Shown here: positions 7,999 to 16,294 of the stretch, in pieces | How the letters are laid out: every line of letters starts with the position of its first letter | How positions within the stretch are numbered: the stretch's first letter is position 1 | Source of the DNA: Nocardia brasiliensis ATCC 700358 | GTDB taxonomy: Bacteria > Actinomycetota > Actinomycetes > Mycobacteriales > Mycobacteriaceae | NCBI RefSeq assembly: GCF_000250675.2 | Contig: NC_018681.1 | Coordinates: 1,922,001 to 1,986,000, forward strand | DNA length: 64,000 bases | Direction of reading: 5' to 3' | The notes under the pieces: generated by a model | Databases searched by the model: none | The model's input: only the letters and a program-made list of their open reading frames with translations | Told to the model about the DNA's origin: nothing | Program-made: the position numbers and the translations under genes

Positions 7999-9378
7999 CT
8001 ACCCGCCGGCACCGATCGCTTCGCCGATCAGCGCGCGCAGCGCGGTTGGCACGAGATCAACTACGGCTCGGGTGAATAGGGGGTCGGTGACGGTGGTGAC
8101 GGGGCTGGTGATGGCGCATCCGGGTTGCGCGGCTACGCCGTCGAGCCGGTCGCGCAGCCAATAGAAGGCCCCGGGTAGATGGGAGATGGTGCCGGAGATG
8201 TGCTCGGCCAGCAGTTCTCGCACATACGCGACGCTGGGCGCCCCGTCTCGGCAGTACTGGTCGACGAGCCGGTCGGTGCCCGCGTTAGGCAGAATCTCGT
8301 CGTTCTGCGCGTGATAGATGTAGAGCGGCATGTCGGGAGTGCGCTGCCCCAGCGAGATATCGGCGATGACACGCTGGATCACGGGGTTCTGCAACGGATC
8401 TCCACCCCGGTATGAGCCCCAGAAGTTGTAGAACGGAACCAGTGCTGAACCTTGAGCGCGGCAGAAGATGAACTTCGAGCCGAGGAACAACTGCCCCAGC
8501 GGATCCAGCTCCCGGCGCAACACGTCACGGAACTCCGGATACTCGTTGCTCAGCCCGGCGAAGGCCACGCCGACGAGGCCGGTGTAGGCCCCGTTGTTGT
8601 TGTGGCGCAATGCCGCCGGAAAATCCGCCGCGGCGATGCCGCCTGCGGCCACGCCGACGATGTCGAGTTCGGGCGCGTAGTCCTGGGCGATCTCGGCAGC
8701 GAACGAGGTGGGAACGGTGCCCCCGGAATAGCCCCACAGTGCGGTCGGCGTCGCAGTGCCTGCCAGCTGAGCGGGGTGGAAAGACTGGGTCGCGCGGATG
8801 CCGTCCAGTGTGGCCTGCGCGCTGATCCGGGAGGCCCCGATCGCTGAATTGGGTCCCTCGTAGTCGGGCAGCGAAACCGTCCAGCCCTGGCCGATGCCCG
8901 CCGCGATCGGGATCAGCGATTCGATCGCGACGACCATCTCGATCGGCACGGCACCGCTGCGCAGGACGTAGGAGGGTGCACAGTATTGGGCGGCACTGTC
9001 CTCGGCGATCTGATAGGACAACAGTTTTCGTCCGTTCGCTGGTGCCGGGCCTCGCGGAACGAGCACGGTGGTCACCGTCGAGATCGCCTGGCCGTGGCTG
9101 TCGGTGGTGCGGTAGAGCAGTTGCCACGCGTCGATGTTCAGCCGTGCGAAGCCGAGAAAAGCCGGTGTGATCGATCGGGCTCGCAGCACTTGGCCTGGCT
9201 GGGCGGCGGCGACCACATCCGCAGCCGGACGGTAGAATTCGTCGAACTCCGGCGGAAGCGTCACGGCGGGTTCGGCCTCGATTACCGGGTCCGGTGCGGC
9301 GAGTCCCGGGTGCGTGGCGTACAGCAGCGCTGTCGCCAACAAGACCACTCCGTACCGAATTCTTCCACGCTGCCGCAT
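7999..9378 (-). CDS. Secreted lipase of the LIP (Candida lipase-like) family
   Basis: About 459 residues from ATG 9378, which has GATGAGGG just upstream; an ATG 63 bases earlier gives an unlikely N-terminus. The start region is a clear signal peptide (basic RQRGRIRYG, then VVLLATALLYA, then a cleavage region near GLAAPD). The body matches the secretory lipase family (PF03583): nucleophile elbow GYSGG, downstream acid in the segment HAQNDEILP and His in HISGTISHLPGA. The family hydrolyses triacylglycerols or other esters outside the cell. Four or more Cys residues fit an exported, disulfide-bonded enzyme. Confidence 0.87.
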   Translation of the reverse strand: MRQRGRIRYGVVLLATALLYATHPGLAAPDPVIEAEPAVTLPPEFDEFYRPAADVVAAAQPGQVLRARSITPAFLGFARLNIDAWQLLYRTTDSHGQAISTVTTVLVPRGPAPANGRKLLSYQIAEDSAAQYCAPSYVLRSGAVPIEMVVAIESLIPIAAGIGQGWTVSLPDYEGPNSAIGASRISAQATLDGIRATQSFHPAQLAGTATPTALWGYSGGTVPTSFAAEIAQDYAPELDIVGVAAGGIAAADFPAALRHNNNGAYTGLVGVAFAGLSNEYPEFRDVLRRELDPLGQLFLGSKFIFCRAQGSALVPFYNFWGSYRGGDPLQNPVIQRVIADISLGQRTPDMPLYIYHAQNDEILPNAGTDRLVDQYCRDGAPSVAYVRELLAEHISGTISHLPGAFYWLRDRLDGVAAQPGCAITSPVTTVTDPLFTRAVVDLVPTALRALIGEAIGAGG

Positions 9379-9523
9379 CGCGCCCTCATCTCGATTCCGC
9401 CCCGCGGGCCGGTCACCGGCGGTGGCGTCTGTGCAGAGCACGATCGCAAGGAGCTGTCGTGGTCGTCACTGGGCGGTGGCGCAGGGTTGGTGCGCGTTGT
9501 TTGTGCACCCGACAGGGCCGCGC

Positions 9524-10678
9524 CTATCCGCTGAGCGTGCGTTCGAGCGGATTGCGGTAGGCGACGGTGAACCGGCGATCGCCCAAATAGTCTCTGAGCC
9601 GGTCGATTTCGATCGCGATGGCGCGCTGTGCTGCGCGACCTGGGTCGGTCAGGAGCTGCCAGGCCAGAGTGCCGTCGCGACGTTGTGCCCAACCGCCGAC
9701 GATGCGGCCGCCCCACCACAGCGAAGGTCCGATGTTGCCCCGTCCATCGAAGAGCGCGGGCACATGCGCAGGATCGAGGTAGAAGTCTCGGTTGCGCCAG
9801 CCCATCGGGGTCGGATCCAGTCCGGGTAACACCGCCGCCACCGGCTCCGGCTCGGGTAGCCCCGAAAGATGCTGGGGGAGGGCGAAACCCGGTTGGTCAC
9901 CGAGGTTTACCGGGACGGCCCCGGTGTCGGCGAGGGCGACCCGGGTGTCGGTGACCTTCCATCCGGTCCACCACTGCAGATCGGCGAGGGTGCCGGGCCC
10001 GAAAGCGGTCAGCCAGTGTCGCGCGAGTTCGGCGCGTGCCTGTGCCGCCGGAAAGTCGGGCAGGTCAGGGGCGAGCACCCAGCGGTGCTGGATACTCGTC
10101 CAACCGCCGACCCGGTCGGCGCGCACGATACGTCCCTGTGCGGCAAGGACGAACAGCAACCAGGATCCGATGCTGCTGCGGGTGCGCGTGGTGGTGGGGA
10201 AGAGCCGATCCAACCCGTCGACGGCCGCCGTGAGTTCCGCGGTGGTGGCAGTGCCCCATTCGGCCAGCACGGCGAGCAGCTCAGCCATTGCTCCGTTCAC
10301 CCAGTCGGGCGCGATCCCGGCGGAATCCAACTGCCGCACCAAGGCTCGCATCCTGCCTGCGGCGTGTTCGCGGCCGAGGGCGGCGAGCATGACCGGCGCC
10401 AGCTCGCGGGGGACGACGAACAGAGTGCCGCGCATCGCCGTCATTCGCAGCAGGTTCACGCGGTCATACAGCTGGCCCTCGATGGTCTCGTGCTGCGGAG
10501 CAGACAGACGCGCGGCGGCCGACAGATAAACCGTGGCAGGGTCGGTGGCATGCAGAGCGAGCACGGATGCGGTTACCGCGGCGGTGGTTTCGGCGGCATT
10601 GGCTGCCGTGCGTAACTGCCGGTGCGTCAGTAGAGCGCGGCGTTGTCCGGCGGTGATGGTCGTCGCAATGGTGTTCAT
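9524..10678 (-). CDS. Winged-helix DNA-binding domain protein (HTH_42 / AlkZ-related family)
   Basis: 384 residues, matching the winged-helix DNA-binding family PF06224, whose characterised members include the interstrand-crosslink DNA glycosylase AlkZ/YcaQ and several uncharacterised actinobacterial relatives. The N-terminal segment LTHRQLRTAA and the central WLLFVLAAQGRIVRAD are typical. The QxQ-type catalytic motif of AlkZ is not obvious; a WWGGRIVGGWAQRRDG segment lies where related actinobacterial proteins have their active region. A role in base-damage repair is therefore possible but not shown. It is the last gene of the minus-strand run that starts at 12860, 46 bp after a VOC gene. 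Confidence 0.75.
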   Translation of the reverse strand: MNTIATTITAGQRRALLTHRQLRTAANAAETTAAVTASVLALHATDPATVYLSAAARLSAPQHETIEGQLYDRVNLLRMTAMRGTLFVVPRELAPVMLAALGREHAAGRMRALVRQLDSAGIAPDWVNGAMAELLAVLAEWGTATTAELTAAVDGLDRLFPTTTRTRSSIGSWLLFVLAAQGRIVRADRVGGWTSIQHRWVLAPDLPDFPAAQARAELARHWLTAFGPGTLADLQWWTGWKVTDTRVALADTGAVPVNLGDQPGFALPQHLSGLPEPEPVAAVLPGLDPTPMGWRNRDFYLDPAHVPALFDGRGNIGPSLWWGGRIVGGWAQRRDGTLAWQLLTDPGRAAQRAIAIEIDRLRDYLGDRRFTVAYRNPLERTLSG

Positions 10679-10724
10679 GGACAGGATCTTTCATATCGTT
10701 GTCAGAAGAGAATGAGCGGTTTGG

Positions 10725-11114
10725 TCAGGCTCGTGGGTTGAGGCAGATCGGCGTGCCCTCGGGATCGAGCACGATGGTCCAAGGGGAATGCCCGGCCCAC
10801 TCCGGATCCGCGCCGGGCTGGAATTCCGGCAGGATGGCGCCGAGGTCCAGCGCGCGAGCGGTCGCCTGTTCGACATCCTCGACGCTGAAATCGAAGTGGA
10901 CGCGCTTGGGATGTTCGGGATCGTCGGGCCAGCGCGCGGGCGTATGCCGCTCTACCGCACCGAAACACAGCGTCGTGTGCCCGTCGCCGACCAGCGCGTA
11001 GTCGGCGTCGCTGTGATAGATCTGCCATCCGAGCAAATCACGGTAGAAGGCGGCCAAGGTGGGTGGGTGGGCGGCATCGACGGTGACGCAGGTGAACGAG
11101 ATCGCGGCAGTCAT
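10725..11114 (-). CDS. VOC-family (glyoxalase/dioxygenase fold) protein
   Basis: 129 residues, one pair of beta-alpha-beta-beta-beta modules. It shows the first-strand signature ITFCVTVDAAHPPTLAAFYR and the closing LDPEGTPICLNP. His and Glu metal positions are not all recognisable, so either an enzyme or a ligand-binding/resistance protein is possible. AGGA lies eight bases before the ATG. It is the distal VOC gene of a minus-strand operon starting at 12860, nine bp after the F420-type oxidoreductase gene. Confidence 0.8.
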   Translation of the reverse strand: MTAAISFTCVTVDAAHPPTLAAFYRDLLGWQIYHSDADYALVGDGHTTLCFGAVERHTPARWPDDPEHPKRVHFDFSVEDVEQATARALDLGAILPEFQPGADPEWAGHSPWTIVLDPEGTPICLNPRA

Positions 11115-11123
11115 GAGGGGGTC

Positions 11124-11528
11124 CTATTCCGAATTCGAGGGGGTGGCGGCGCAATACAGTGCGATGCCGACGGAGGTGTTCTTGCCGCGGAAGAGCCGGT
11201 TCCCCCAGAGCGCGGCTCGCCCGGGGAGACCGTACTTGCGAGCGATCAGCTTCCGGACGTGGTCGGTGCCCGCCACATCGAGCACCTCGGCCCGCGCGGC
11301 GACTTCCGGCCCGCGCCGGTGCCCGCGCAGGTCGCAGGAGGCGACCGTGACCTGGGGATTGCGGCGCATTCGTGTGACCTTCCAGGTATCGATGTTCTCC
11401 ACCCACACCACGAGTCGCTCGGCGTCCCGGGCGACCCAGATCGGCAGTCCGACCGGTGTGCCGTCCTTGCGAAAGTGGGTGAGATATACGTACTTTCCGT
11501 CGCCGAGCGTGAGAAATTGTTCGGACAC
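11124..11528 (-). CDS. PPOX-class F420-dependent oxidoreductase (pyridoxamine-oxidase fold)
   Basis: 134 residues with the split-barrel flavin/F420-binding fold: the opening KYVYLTHFRKDGTPVGLPIW and the central strand RNPQVTVASCD are typical of actinobacterial F420-dependent PPOX proteins (PF01243 family). Such proteins reduce varied quinone-like or unsaturated substrates with F420H2; the cofactor here is inferred from family and organism type. It starts at a GTG with GGGAG upstream and sits between VOC genes in one operon. Confidence 0.8.
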   Translation of the reverse strand: MSEQFLTLGDGKYVYLTHFRKDGTPVGLPIWVARDAERLVVWVENIDTWKVTRMRRNPQVTVASCDLRGHRRGPEVAARAEVLDVAGTDHVRKLIARKYGLPGRAALWGNRLFRGKNTSVGIALYCAATPSNSE

Positions 11529-11561
11529 AGCGTTACTCCCGTCGATGCCGATGGTGCTGAT

Positions 11562-12473
11562 TCATGGCCGTTCGAGCAGTCCGAGGGTGTTGCCACTGGG
11601 ATCGGTGAAGAACGCATACGCGCCACCGGAGGGCAGCGCCACCTTGGACTGGAATGTTGTTCCGCCGGACTGCCCGACCTCTTTCAGGCTGGTGTCGATA
11701 TCCGGGGTTTGCAGCAACACCACCGGTTTCCCGACCTGATACAGCGGTACGGCCGGTCCCGCCTCCGGATCGTCGACGCGGGCGATACCGATATCAGGAC
11801 CTGCGCCGCTGGTCAGGATCGGATAACCGGGCGAGCGCTCCTTCAGGCGTAGTCCGAACAGCTGCTCATAGAACGAGCGGGTACCCGCGACATCCGGCGT
11901 CGAAATCGCCACCAGGGTCGCAGGATTCGGCTTACCCGCCGCGCCGGAGGAGGTCACCGGATGGGTGGCGTGCTGAGTCAGGCCGATGACATTGCCGGCC
12001 GGATCGGCGAACATCGCGTAGGAACCACCGACCGAGATCGGCGTGGCCGGCTGGACGACGCGCCCGCGCAGCGCGACTGCTCGCTGGAGGGCGGCGTCGA
12101 TATCGGAGACCCCGAAGAACACCAGGCTCTGGCCGATGCGATACAGCGGTTCGAGCGGTCCGGCCTCCGGGTTGCCCAGCATCGCGAGGCCGATATCCGG
12201 CCCCTTGCCCGCGGCCAGGATCGGATAGTTCGGATAGTCCGCCGCCAGCGTCCAGCCGAAGGTTCGCTCATAGAACGCGCGGTCGCGCGGGATATCGGCC
12301 GAGGTGATATCGATCAAGCTCACCTGTGCCAGGGACGGTGCCGGTGGCGGCCCGCCCGAGGGCGCACTCGTGCAACCTGCCACCCCGGCGATCAAGATCA
12401 GCGCGATGACCACGATCCGGGCAGCTATGCCCGCACGCGCCGAATCTTCGGCAATCCTTTGGCGACCGTTCAT
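11562..12473 (-). CDS. Lipoprotein with two VOC domains
   Basis: 303 residues. Residues 1-34 form a lipoprotein signal: hydrophobic IVVIALILIAG, then lipobox VAGC with Cys34 as the probable lipid-modified residue. Two VOC modules follow (about 48-165 and 180-302), each with the pattern D/S-x-P-x-x-R-x-FYE, GPDIG and a closing DPAGN or DPSGN followed by GL. The two are clearly related, pointing to internal duplication. VOC proteins are normally cytoplasmic, so an exported, lipid-anchored double VOC is unusual and suggests ligand capture outside the membrane. It starts three bases after the upstream VOC gene, so they are surely cotranscribed. Confidence 0.85.
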   Translation of the reverse strand: MNGRQRIAEDSARAGIAARIVVIALILIAGVAGCTSAPSGGPPPAPSLAQVSLIDITSADIPRDRAFYERTFGWTLAADYPNYPILAAGKGPDIGLAMLGNPEAGPLEPLYRIGQSLVFFGVSDIDAALQRAVALRGRVVQPATPISVGGSYAMFADPAGNVIGLTQHATHPVTSSGAAGKPNPATLVAISTPDVAGTRSFYEQLFGLRLKERSPGYPILTSGAGPDIGIARVDDPEAGPAVPLYQVGKPVVLLQTPDIDTSLKEVGQSGGTTFQSKVALPSGGAYAFFTDPSGNTLGLLERP

Positions 12474-12476
12474 CGG

Positions 12477-12860
12477 TCACCCCAGCGGTTGGATCTGGTT
12501 GACGCCGACGGTGTAGCCGTTGAGGTCCTTGAAGTAGAACACGCGACCGAAGTCGAAATCGACGTCCTTGACCACCTCTACCCGGCCCTCGATGGACGCG
12601 ATGAACGCCGCGGCGTCGTCGAGGTTGAGATAGATCCAGCCCGACATCGTCCCGATCGGTAGCCCTGCCTTCTCCGGCATGAACTCATGCGCCACCTCCG
12701 CTCCCATCACCTGGGCGAATGCCTCGCCGTCCTTGATCAGCAGGTGGAGATCATCGGGTGCCAGATCGCGCACCACCTCGAAGCCGCGCTCGGCGTACCA
12801 CGCCAGCGTGGCAGCGGTGTCCGCCACGATCATCAATGGGCTCACGCGACGCATCTGCAT
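12477..12860 (-). CDS. VOC-family protein, first gene of TetR-controlled operon
   Basis: 127 residues from ATG 12860, chosen because GGAAGGAAG stands at the right distance; an ATG at 12917 would run through the operator. The fold is a single VOC domain of the bleomycin-resistance type (VSPLMIVADTAATLAWYAER at the start, FYFKDLNGYTVGV at the end). Function is unknown; members bind small hydrophobic ligands or metals. It leads the operon 12860-10725 and is divergent from the TetR gene at 12956. Confidence 0.82.
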   Translation of the reverse strand: MQMRRVSPLMIVADTAATLAWYAERGFEVVRDLAPDDLHLLIKDGEAFAQVMGAEVAHEFMPEKAGLPIGTMSGWIYLNLDDAAAFIASIEGRVEVVKDVDFDFGRVFYFKDLNGYTVGVNQIQPLG

Positions 12861-12910
12861 AGCTGCTTCCTTCCGTCCGAGTGTCGGCGCGCAGGTGCGC
12901 CGAACGATAG

Positions 12911-12929
12911 TGTACAAACATATTGTACA
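12911..12929. promoter_or_regulatory. Perfect palindrome, probable TetR operator
   Basis: TGTACAA-acata-TTGTACA, two perfect 7-bp arms around 5 bp, lies between the divergent VOC operon and the TetR gene at 12956. It covers the space where both promoters should be. Confidence 0.7.
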
Positions 12930-12955
12930 AATTTATAGGTATCAGATGGAGTTCA

Positions 12956-13534
12956 GTGAATAGTCAGCAACCGAAGCGGCGACGGTCCGCGTCCCATCGT
13001 CGTGACCTGCTCGCCGCGGCCGGGGAACAAGTGATCGCCGAGCGCGGAGTGGACGGATTGACCCATCGCGCGGTCGCGGAGGCCGCGCAGGTCCCACTCG
13101 GCTCGACCACCTACTACTTCGCCGACCGGGAAGACCTGCTCGCGGCGGTACTGCACCGGGCGGTCGACGGGTACACCGACTACCTGGACCGGTGGGCTGC
13201 CGAGCATGCCGACGACACGCTCGAACAGGTCGTGCGCTACCTGATCGACATCGTGCTGGCCTGCGTCACCGAGCAGCGGGGGCAGAGCATCGTCGAATTC
13301 GAACTGTGCCTGGCCGCGGCACGACGGCCGGAATTGCAGTCCGCGGCCGATCGCTTCAACGAGGCGGCGGTGAGCGCGCTCGCCCCGCGTTTCACCGACC
13401 GGATCACCGCCGTCGTGGCCAGCAGCACGATGAGCGGTTACATCCTGCACGGCCTGGTCCGCGGCACCCCGCCCGATCGCGCCGAGGTCACCGCGGTCAT
13501 GTACCGCGTCTTCGGTCTACCGCAGCCCGGCTAG
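12956..13534 (+). CDS. TetR-family transcriptional regulator
   Basis: 192 residues from GTG 12956, which follows ATGGAG; an earlier in-frame ATG at 12923 lies inside the palindrome and is unlikely. The HTH is GLTHRAVAEAAQVPLGSTTYYFADREDLLAA, in two parts: the TetR fold with the less common ending TTYYF. The C-terminal region resembles TetR_C-type ligand domains of the QacR/YcdC-like actinobacterial group. It probably binds the palindrome at 12911-12929 and represses the divergent VOC/oxidoreductase operon. The PucR-type gene follows after seven bases and may share its transcript. Confidence 0.85.
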   Translation: MNSQQPKRRRSASHRRDLLAAAGEQVIAERGVDGLTHRAVAEAAQVPLGSTTYYFADREDLLAAVLHRAVDGYTDYLDRWAAEHADDTLEQVVRYLIDIVLACVTEQRGQSIVEFELCLAAARRPELQSAADRFNEAAVSALAPRFTDRITAVVASSTMSGYILHGLVRGTPPDRAEVTAVMYRVFGLPQPG

Positions 13535-13541
13535 GAGACCG

Positions 13542-14744
13542 ATGAACGCACGCGGCACCCGCCAACGACTCGCCGACCGGTTGCGCGCAGAGCTGCCGGA
13601 GGTCGCCCGGTCGATGGCGCGGGCGGTGCTCAGCACCGTTCCGGAATACCGGAAGCTGCCGAGTGACCTGCTCGAAGCGGAGCTGACCCACAACGCGGAG
13701 GCGGGACTCGACCTATTCCTCCGCGCGGCAAGTGAATTGCGCGCACCCAACCCAGCGGAACTGGCTGCGGCACTGGACAACGCGATTCGCCGTGCGGCGG
13801 AGGGTGTCCCGATCGAAGCGGTGCTCATCGCACAGCATCGCGCGATCGCGAGCGGCTGGGACGCGGTGGCGCGCTTGGCGATACGGCCGTCCGAGCGCAA
13901 CCAACTGCTCGCCGCCGTACCGCATCTGCTGGCCACGGTCGCGGCGATCGATGTCCGGATTGCGAGCAGGTATCTGCGCGAACGCCAGAAACTTCGGTGG
14001 GAGCAGCAGCAACGCCGGCGGGTGCTCGCGCAGGCCATGCTGTCCGGCGCGCCGGTGGGCCATCTGATCGAACGCTCGGGGATCGAGCTGGCCGATCAGT
14101 ATCGGGCGGTCGTATTCCATGTGGCCGAGCCGACCGGCCCCGGGCGGCCACGACCTGAATCGGTGCTGTCCCACCTCCGTGCCGAGATCGAGGCGGTCTC
14201 GCGCCACGCGTTGAGCAGGCTCGAACGCGACGGTGCTACAACGCTTTTCCCCGCCGCCGTGACCGAAACACGGCTCACCGGGCTCGTCGCGCGACTGGCG
14301 ACCGTGACCGGTCGTCGCGTCGTGGCGGGAGCCGCGGCCCACACCGAGCTGGACGGGATAGCCGCCGCGGCCGAGACGGCAACCGAGCTCGCACGCTTGG
14401 CTGCCGTGCTCCACCGGCCTACCGGCGTCTATTGCATCGATGACCTCGCGTTGCACTACCAACTGACCCGGCCGGGCCCTGCTCGCCGCTGGCTGGCCGA
14501 GTTGCTCACGCCGCTCGCCACCTACCCGCACCTCATCGAGGTTCTCGATGCCTGCACGACCTATGACTTCGATCGGCTCGCCGCCGCTGAATGCCTTGTG
14601 GTGCACCGCAATACGATCAACTATCGGCTTCACCGAATTGCCGAACTGACCGGCTATGATCCGACCGATCCCGACAGCGCCCAACTCTTCGCGGCCGCCG
14701 TGCTCGTCCGCCGGCTCGAGGCATTGGCATCACGCCAGGTGTGA
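13542..14744 (+). CDS. PucR-type helix-turn-helix transcriptional regulator
   Basis: 400 residues. The C-terminus carries the PucR_2 helix-turn-helix signature: LAAAECLVVHRNTINYRLHR followed by ELTGYDPTDPDSAQLF. The N-terminal 150 residues are helical and match the RsbT-antagonist/GAF-free sensor part common in actinobacterial CdaR/PucR relatives. Such proteins activate neighbouring catabolic genes in response to a small molecule. It lies directly after the TetR gene (7 bp) and converges on the agmatine-deiminase-like gene, so either the VOC operon or the deiminase could be its target; this is not resolved. Confidence 0.85.
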   Translation: MNARGTRQRLADRLRAELPEVARSMARAVLSTVPEYRKLPSDLLEAELTHNAEAGLDLFLRAASELRAPNPAELAAALDNAIRRAAEGVPIEAVLIAQHRAIASGWDAVARLAIRPSERNQLLAAVPHLLATVAAIDVRIASRYLRERQKLRWEQQQRRRVLAQAMLSGAPVGHLIERSGIELADQYRAVVFHVAEPTGPGRPRPESVLSHLRAEIEAVSRHALSRLERDGATTLFPAAVTETRLTGLVARLATVTGRRVVAGAAAHTELDGIAAAAETATELARLAAVLHRPTGVYCIDDLALHYQLTRPGPARRWLAELLTPLATYPHLIEVLDACTTYDFDRLAAAECLVVHRNTINYRLHRIAELTGYDPTDPDSAQLFAAAVLVRRLEALASRQV

Positions 14745-14816
14745 ATGTTCGCCGGCTGTCGAAGCCGATTGTGACGGCGCTGATCAGGAGGCTGCAAGGA
14801 CGCACCACATCGTCGC

Positions 14817-16028
14817 TCAGCGCGCGCTCGGTGCGGGTATTTGCAGGGTGAGGCAGTGGATGGTGCCGCCGGAGCCGGCGGGGACTCGGGCGGGCACGCC
14901 GACGATGTCGTGATCGGGCATGGCCCGCTGGTAGGCGCGTACCGCGGCTCGATCTGCCTCCGCTACGTCGAACAAGGGCAGGAAAACCGTACCGTTGCTG
15001 GTGAGAGCGTTGGTGTAGGAACGCCACACCGGCACTTGCCAGTTCAGATACGCCGGTAGATAAGGCAGTTCGACGACGCGGTAACCGGCGCGTCGGAGTA
15101 TCTCGATAATTCGTTGGCGGCGAGCACGATTGACGCCGCGGCCGGGCTCGGTGGCCAGCACTGTTTCGCCATCGGCGGGTTTGGCGATCAGGTCGACGTG
15201 GCCGGTGAATTCGCCGGCCAGGGGCGGCAATTCGATGATGTTGCGCACTGCGAAGCTCTCGCTCAGCAACTCGTGTACCCGGGCACGACCGCGGAAGCGG
15301 TTGCGGCGGAACAGCAGTGAAGTGGTGAGTATTGTGCCTCGGCCGTCGGACCAGAGATTGCCGCCGTCGAGCCGCAGTGGCAGGTGACGCCAGCCCAGCT
15401 TGTTCGCGCCTGCCCAGCGGCCCGGGAAGCTGTCGTCGTATCCGGTGAATATGGCGGGCGGGGGCCGATAGCGGGTGTCCACCGCGACCCGTCGACCGGC
15501 GTCGTCCACCCCGACGAGCGGGCCGTAGTCGCGGATCCAGATATCGTCGAGCCGTGCGACCGCGTAGTCGACAGGTTGCCCGGGCAGCTGCAGCGCGACG
15601 GCAGCGGCGAACAGCGGGGTAGGCACGATCACCGTCACGGGGGTGGTCGCCGCGATCGCGCGGACCAGATTTCGATGAAACGGCCACAACCCCGGAAACA
15701 GGTAGGGCCACGCCACCAGCACCCGCTCCACCGGCTCCCACTCGGCAGGTAACCGCAACGGCGCGCCGTGCTCCGAAGGCGGTGCGGCGGAAGGTATGTC
15801 GAGAATCGGGACCGCGGACCGGGCGATCTCGCCGGCCGCAGCCTCGACATCGACATCCGGCGGTAGCAACCGCCACCGATGCAGCCACCGAGCCATCGCC
15901 GCGGCCGTCGCCGGTGGTCGCAGTTCGGTCATCGCGGGATAGAACGCGGCGAGTTCCGGGGCCAGCCACCAGGTGTAGCGCCACTTCCACCATGGATTGG
16001 CCGAGTAATCGAAACGAAGACGTGCCAT
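14817..16028 (-). CDS. Agmatine deiminase / peptidyl-arginine deiminase-like enzyme
   Basis: 403 residues with the family PF04371 motifs in order: IWIRDYGP, DGGN, GEFTGHVDLIAKP with the catalytic His, and GSGGTIHCLTLQ with the catalytic Cys close to the C-terminus. The family hydrolyses the guanidinium group of agmatine or arginine to ammonia and a carbamoyl product. The protein is about 40-60 residues longer than usual agmatine deiminases because of an N-terminal extension rich in Trp (WWKWRYTWW). GGGGGA lies before the ATG. The final product (N-carbamoylputrescine versus citrulline) cannot be decided from sequence. Confidence 0.83.
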   Translation of the reverse strand: MARLRFDYSANPWWKWRYTWWLAPELAAFYPAMTELRPPATAAAMARWLHRWRLLPPDVDVEAAAGEIARSAVPILDIPSAAPPSEHGAPLRLPAEWEPVERVLVAWPYLFPGLWPFHRNLVRAIAATTPVTVIVPTPLFAAAVALQLPGQPVDYAVARLDDIWIRDYGPLVGVDDAGRRVAVDTRYRPPPAIFTGYDDSFPGRWAGANKLGWRHLPLRLDGGNLWSDGRGTILTTSLLFRRNRFRGRARVHELLSESFAVRNIIELPPLAGEFTGHVDLIAKPADGETVLATEPGRGVNRARRQRIIEILRRAGYRVVELPYLPAYLNWQVPVWRSYTNALTSNGTVFLPLFDVAEADRAAVRAYQRAMPDHDIVGVPARVPAGSGGTIHCLTLQIPAPSAR

Positions 16029-16208
16029 CGGCGATCCCCCTGACTCCCCACCCCGATCTTACGTGGTAGCCACCACTTCCACGTCGAAGCTGCCGGTCGA
16101 CGTGGTCTTCGGGTAGCAGCGACACCATGCCGAGAGGCTCCGGACGTCGGTTATGTCCGGAGTGTCTCTATCGCGTCCGGGGCCTCGGTTGCGTTTGTCT
16201 CATTCACC

Positions 16209-16237
16209 TTGACAACTCCTACCGTGAGGGCAACGAT
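16209..16237 (+). promoter_or_regulatory. Possible promoter of terpenoid cluster
   Basis: A consensus TTGACA at 16209-16214 is followed after 17 bp by AACGAT, a weak -10 element, about 58 bp before the first gene of the cluster. The region is AT-rich compared with its surroundings. Confidence 0.3.
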
Positions 16238-16294
16238 TGGATTTATCTCCAGTCAATTCATTTGACCTATGATGAGTCACGATAGGAAATCGAT

